Positions 62,055 to 64,000 of a stretch of DNA of 64,000 bases are shown here, one piece after another. Source of the DNA: Nocardioides thalensis (GTDB taxonomy: Bacteria > Actinomycetota > Actinomycetes > Propionibacteriales > Nocardioidaceae). Each line of letters opens with the position of its first letter. The first letter of the stretch is position 1. The notes under the pieces are model-generated. The model saw nothing but the letters and a program-made list of their open reading frames with translations. It was not told the DNA's origin and did no database searches. A program made the translations under genes and the position numbers. Location: contig NZ_JACCFP010000001.1 of the NCBI RefSeq assembly GCF_013410655.1, positions 2,875,501-2,939,500 on the forward strand. Reading direction: 5' to 3'.

Positions 62055-63314
62055 TCAGTGGATCAGCACCGAGATCGCGTGGATGAGCACGCCGACGAGG
62101 CCGCCGACGATGGTGCCGTTGATCCGGATGAACTGGAGGTCGCGGCCGACGTGCAGCTCGATCCGGCGTGCGGCCTCCTTGCCGTCCCAGCGCTCGATCG
62201 TGTGCGTGATCACCGCGGTGACCTCGGCGCCGTAGCGGTCGACGGCGAAGACGGCCGCGTCCGCCGCGGCCTTGTCGAGCCGCGCCCGCAGCGCGGCGTC
62301 GGTCTGGAGCCGCGCGGTGGCGGCCTCGACCTCGACCATCAGCCGCCGGTGGACCGCCCCCTGCGGGTCGGAGAGCGACCCCTCGAGCGCGCGCCGCAGC
62401 GCGTTCCAGAGCGTGATCGCGGTGTTGATGACGGCGGGGTGGTCGAGGAGCCGCTCCTTGAGCCGCTCGGCCCGCTCCTGCGTCGGCCCGTTGGACAGCA
62501 GGTCGTCGGACAGCTTGTGCAGCATCGAGTCGAGCGCCTTGCGGGCGCGGTGGTGCGGGTCGACACGGATCTCGCCGACCCACCGCACCATCTCGATGTG
62601 CGCCTTGTTGATGACGTACTCGTTGACGCTCTGCGGCGCCCACCACGGCGCCCGCTCCCCCAGCACCTCGTGCACGGTCTCGGGGTTGGCGATCAGCCAG
62701 CCGTGCAGTTCCTCCAGCGTCAGGTCGACCAGGCCGTGGTGGAGGTCGTCGGCCAGCGCCTCGGCCAGCATCCCGCCCAGCAGCGGGGCGATCGGCTCCT
62801 CGCGGAAGCGGGGCACCAGCGCGTCGGTGACGAGGGAGGCGATGTGGTCCTCGCGCACCTTCCCGAGCGCGAGCGCGGCGATGTCGGCGACCTCGTCGAC
62901 GACCCGCTGCGCGTTCGCGGGTACGGCGAGCCAGCCGGCGACCCGCGAGGAGATGCCGACCGCGTCGATGCGTTCGCGGATGATGTCCTCCTGGAGGAAG
63001 TTCTCGCCGACGAACTCCTCCAGGCCCCTGCCCAGGTCGTCCTTGCGCTTGGGGATCAGGGCCGTGTGCGGGATGGGCAGCCCCAGCGGGTGCTTGAACA
63101 GCGCCGTCACCGCGAACCAGTCCGCGATGGCGCCCACCATCGACGCCTCCGCGCCGGCGTTGACGAAGCCGAGCCACCCGTCGGTCCCGAGCGTCGCGAC
63201 GTAGACCGCGGCGGCGAACAGCAGCAGCGACACCGCGACCGTGCGCATGCGCCGCAGGGCGCTGCGCCGTACGGCGTCGGCGGCGGTCTCCGTCGCCTGC
63301 ATGAACCCGGTCAT
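62055..63314 (-). CDS. DUF445-family membrane protein
   Basis: Encodes 419 residues from ATG 63314. One helix near the N-terminus (TVAVSLLLFAAAVYVATLG) and GAIADWFAVTALFKHPLGLPIPHTALIPKRKDDLG, the DUF445 hallmark (read in parts), followed by a long helical body and a C-terminal hydrophobic segment (FIRINGTIVGGLVGVLIHA). The membrane topology suggests a role at the envelope; function unknown. Starts of this and the following gene diverge by 49 bases. Confidence 0.9.
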   Translation of the reverse strand: MTGFMQATETAADAVRRSALRRMRTVAVSLLLFAAAVYVATLGTDGWLGFVNAGAEASMVGAIADWFAVTALFKHPLGLPIPHTALIPKRKDDLGRGLEEFVGENFLQEDIIRERIDAVGISSRVAGWLAVPANAQRVVDEVADIAALALGKVREDHIASLVTDALVPRFREEPIAPLLGGMLAEALADDLHHGLVDLTLEELHGWLIANPETVHEVLGERAPWWAPQSVNEYVINKAHIEMVRWVGEIRVDPHHRARKALDSMLHKLSDDLLSNGPTQERAERLKERLLDHPAVINTAITLWNALRRALEGSLSDPQGAVHRRLMVEVEAATARLQTDAALRARLDKAAADAAVFAVDRYGAEVTAVITHTIERWDGKEAARRIELHVGRDLQFIRINGTIVGGLVGVLIHAISVLIH

Positions 63315-63363
63315 GTCCCCATCCTTGCCTAACGGCGGGCGCGTGCATGAGAGGATGCCCGCC

Positions 63364-63768
63364 ATGTCCAGCGGCCGTACCGTCATCACGTTCGGGACGT
63401 TCGACGTCTTCCACGTCGGTCACCTGCGAGTGATCGAGCGTGCTGCCGAGCTCGGCGACCGGCTCGTCGTCGGCGTGTCCGCCGACGCCCTCAACGTCCG
63501 CAAGAAGGGCCGCGAGCCGGTGTTCAGCGAGGGCGAGCGGCTGGCCATCGTCGCCGCGCTCAAGCCCGTCGACGAGGTGTTCCTCGAGGAGAGCCTGGAG
63601 CTCAAGCGCGACTACATCGAGCGGTTCGCCGCCGACGTGCTCGTCATGGGAGATGACTGGAAAGGGCGTTTCGATGAGCTGTCGGACGCCTGCGAGGTGG
63701 TCTACTTGCCCCGCACCCCGGCGATCTCGACGACGGCGCTGATCGAGAAGATCTCGACCATCTCCTGA
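63364..63768 (+). CDS. Cytidylyltransferase (TagD/glycerol-3-phosphate-type)
   Basis: Encodes 134 residues from ATG 63364 (GAGG 9 bases upstream; ATG 63355 is less likely). Nucleotidyltransferase motifs TFGTFDVFHVGHLRV and RTPAISTT, the HxGH and ISTT signatures of the TagD/PCT family. Probably activates glycerol-3-phosphate or a related polyol phosphate as a CDP derivative for cell-wall polymers. Confidence 0.92.
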   Translation: MSSGRTVITFGTFDVFHVGHLRVIERAAELGDRLVVGVSADALNVRKKGREPVFSEGERLAIVAALKPVDEVFLEESLELKRDYIERFAADVLVMGDDWKGRFDELSDACEVVYLPRTPAISTTALIEKISTIS

Positions 63769-63815
63769 CCAGCAGGTCCCCGGGCGGTCCCTTCCCCGAC
63801 CCGCTTGGAGCTGTC

Positions 63816-64000
63816 ATGCGCGCAATCGGCCGCGCCACCTCGGCCGCCGTCGCGCTGCTGGCGCTCCTCGTCGGTACGGCGGCCGCGCCCCCCGCGGGCG
63901 CCGAGCCACCGCGGCCGCGAGCCGACCACCGCGGCACGGGCGATCCCGCGGACGCCGTCAACGAGGCAGCGAGGATCCTGACGGCCGAGACCGAGGAGAG
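63816..64000 (+). CDS. Secreted protein, 5' end only
   Basis: ATG 63816, with TTGGAG 6 bases upstream. A signal peptide is clear: MRAIGRATSAAVALLALL with Ala-rich cleavage region near GTAAAPPAGA. The mature part begins with basic and acidic residues (PPRPRADHRGTGDPAD). The coding sequence runs off the window. Family not determinable from the 61 codons visible. Confidence 0.75.
   Translation, partial: MRAIGRATSAAVALLALLVGTAAAPPAGAEPPRPRADHRGTGDPADAVNEAARILTAETEE

Overview
High-GC actinobacterial chromosome segment, most like Nocardioides or a close relative. The evidence is the roughly 70% GC codon use, a mycothiol-type SigR/RsrA pair, a WhiB protein, a Kgd-type 2-oxoglutarate enzyme, a nickel superoxide dismutase, a DUF222-HNH (13E12-type) gene behind an actinobacterial LexA box, and the actinobacterial mini-protein bL37. 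It is ordinary chromosome with tightly packed genes. No prophage, insertion sequence, CRISPR array or rRNA was seen, and no stretch over about 300 bases lacks a gene.

Layout. 1-1529: 5' part of argS (minus) and a tRNA-Arg(CCG). 1567-4750: an MFS exporter that opens just after the tRNA, a frameshifted DUF222-HNH gene with an intact SOS box, and a small membrane protein. 4775-8504: a MarR/SDR unit divergent from an FAD oxidase/luciferase-like pair, with a perfect dyad between them. 8491-9983: an LCP-family gene and a lipoprotein that appears to use an ATC start. 10158-16109: kgd, DUF6104, a subtilase and a conserved hypothetical. 16111-19901: MMPL transporter/TetR and an acetoacetate-decarboxylase-like gene. 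19925-22970: acyl-CoA desaturase with its ferredoxin-type reductase, divergent from a TetR gene. 23035-27947: hydrolase, DHA2 exporter, quinone-oxidoreductase-like protein and malic enzyme. 28026-28834: sodX/sodN. 29041-31850: three tandem secreted coiled-coil paralogues.

31949-33574: anti-sigma factor/SigF-type sigma operon. 33743-35498: whiB1 and pdtaS, convergent. 35595-38556: DUF2785, a ThDP enzyme and a hot-dog thioesterase. 38563-42384: a 1273-residue secreted beta-helix/Ig protein. 42562-45164: bL37, rsrA, sigR, a hydrolase and the SRAP protein, a redox-stress neighbourhood. 45200-49284: a DoxX gene, then a translationally coupled minus-strand operon with an EgtA/GshA-type glutamate-cysteine ligase, a MAPEG protein and a GshB-type ATP-grasp ligase. 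49340-57656: a large AAA regulator-like ATPase, aroA, rsgA, LysE exporter, XPF-type nuclease, DUF2231 and hisN. 57699-64000: CBS protein, a two-component system whose kinase is fused to a DUF4173 membrane domain, FKBP, S4 protein, DUF445, a cytidylyltransferase and a truncated secreted protein.

The strongest leads are three. First, the thiol-ligase operon, because a glutathione-type pathway is unexpected in a mycothiol-type actinobacterium. Second, the three secreted paralogues, which share two cysteines separated by exactly 84 residues. Third, the kinase-DUF4173 fusion that keeps a perfect internal Shine-Dalgarno and start. Gene order around whiB1-pdtaS, rsrA-sigR-SRAP, aroA-rsgA and the desaturase pair recalls the Rv3219-Rv3230c region of Mycobacterium tuberculosis (from memory), here spread out by lineage-specific insertions.
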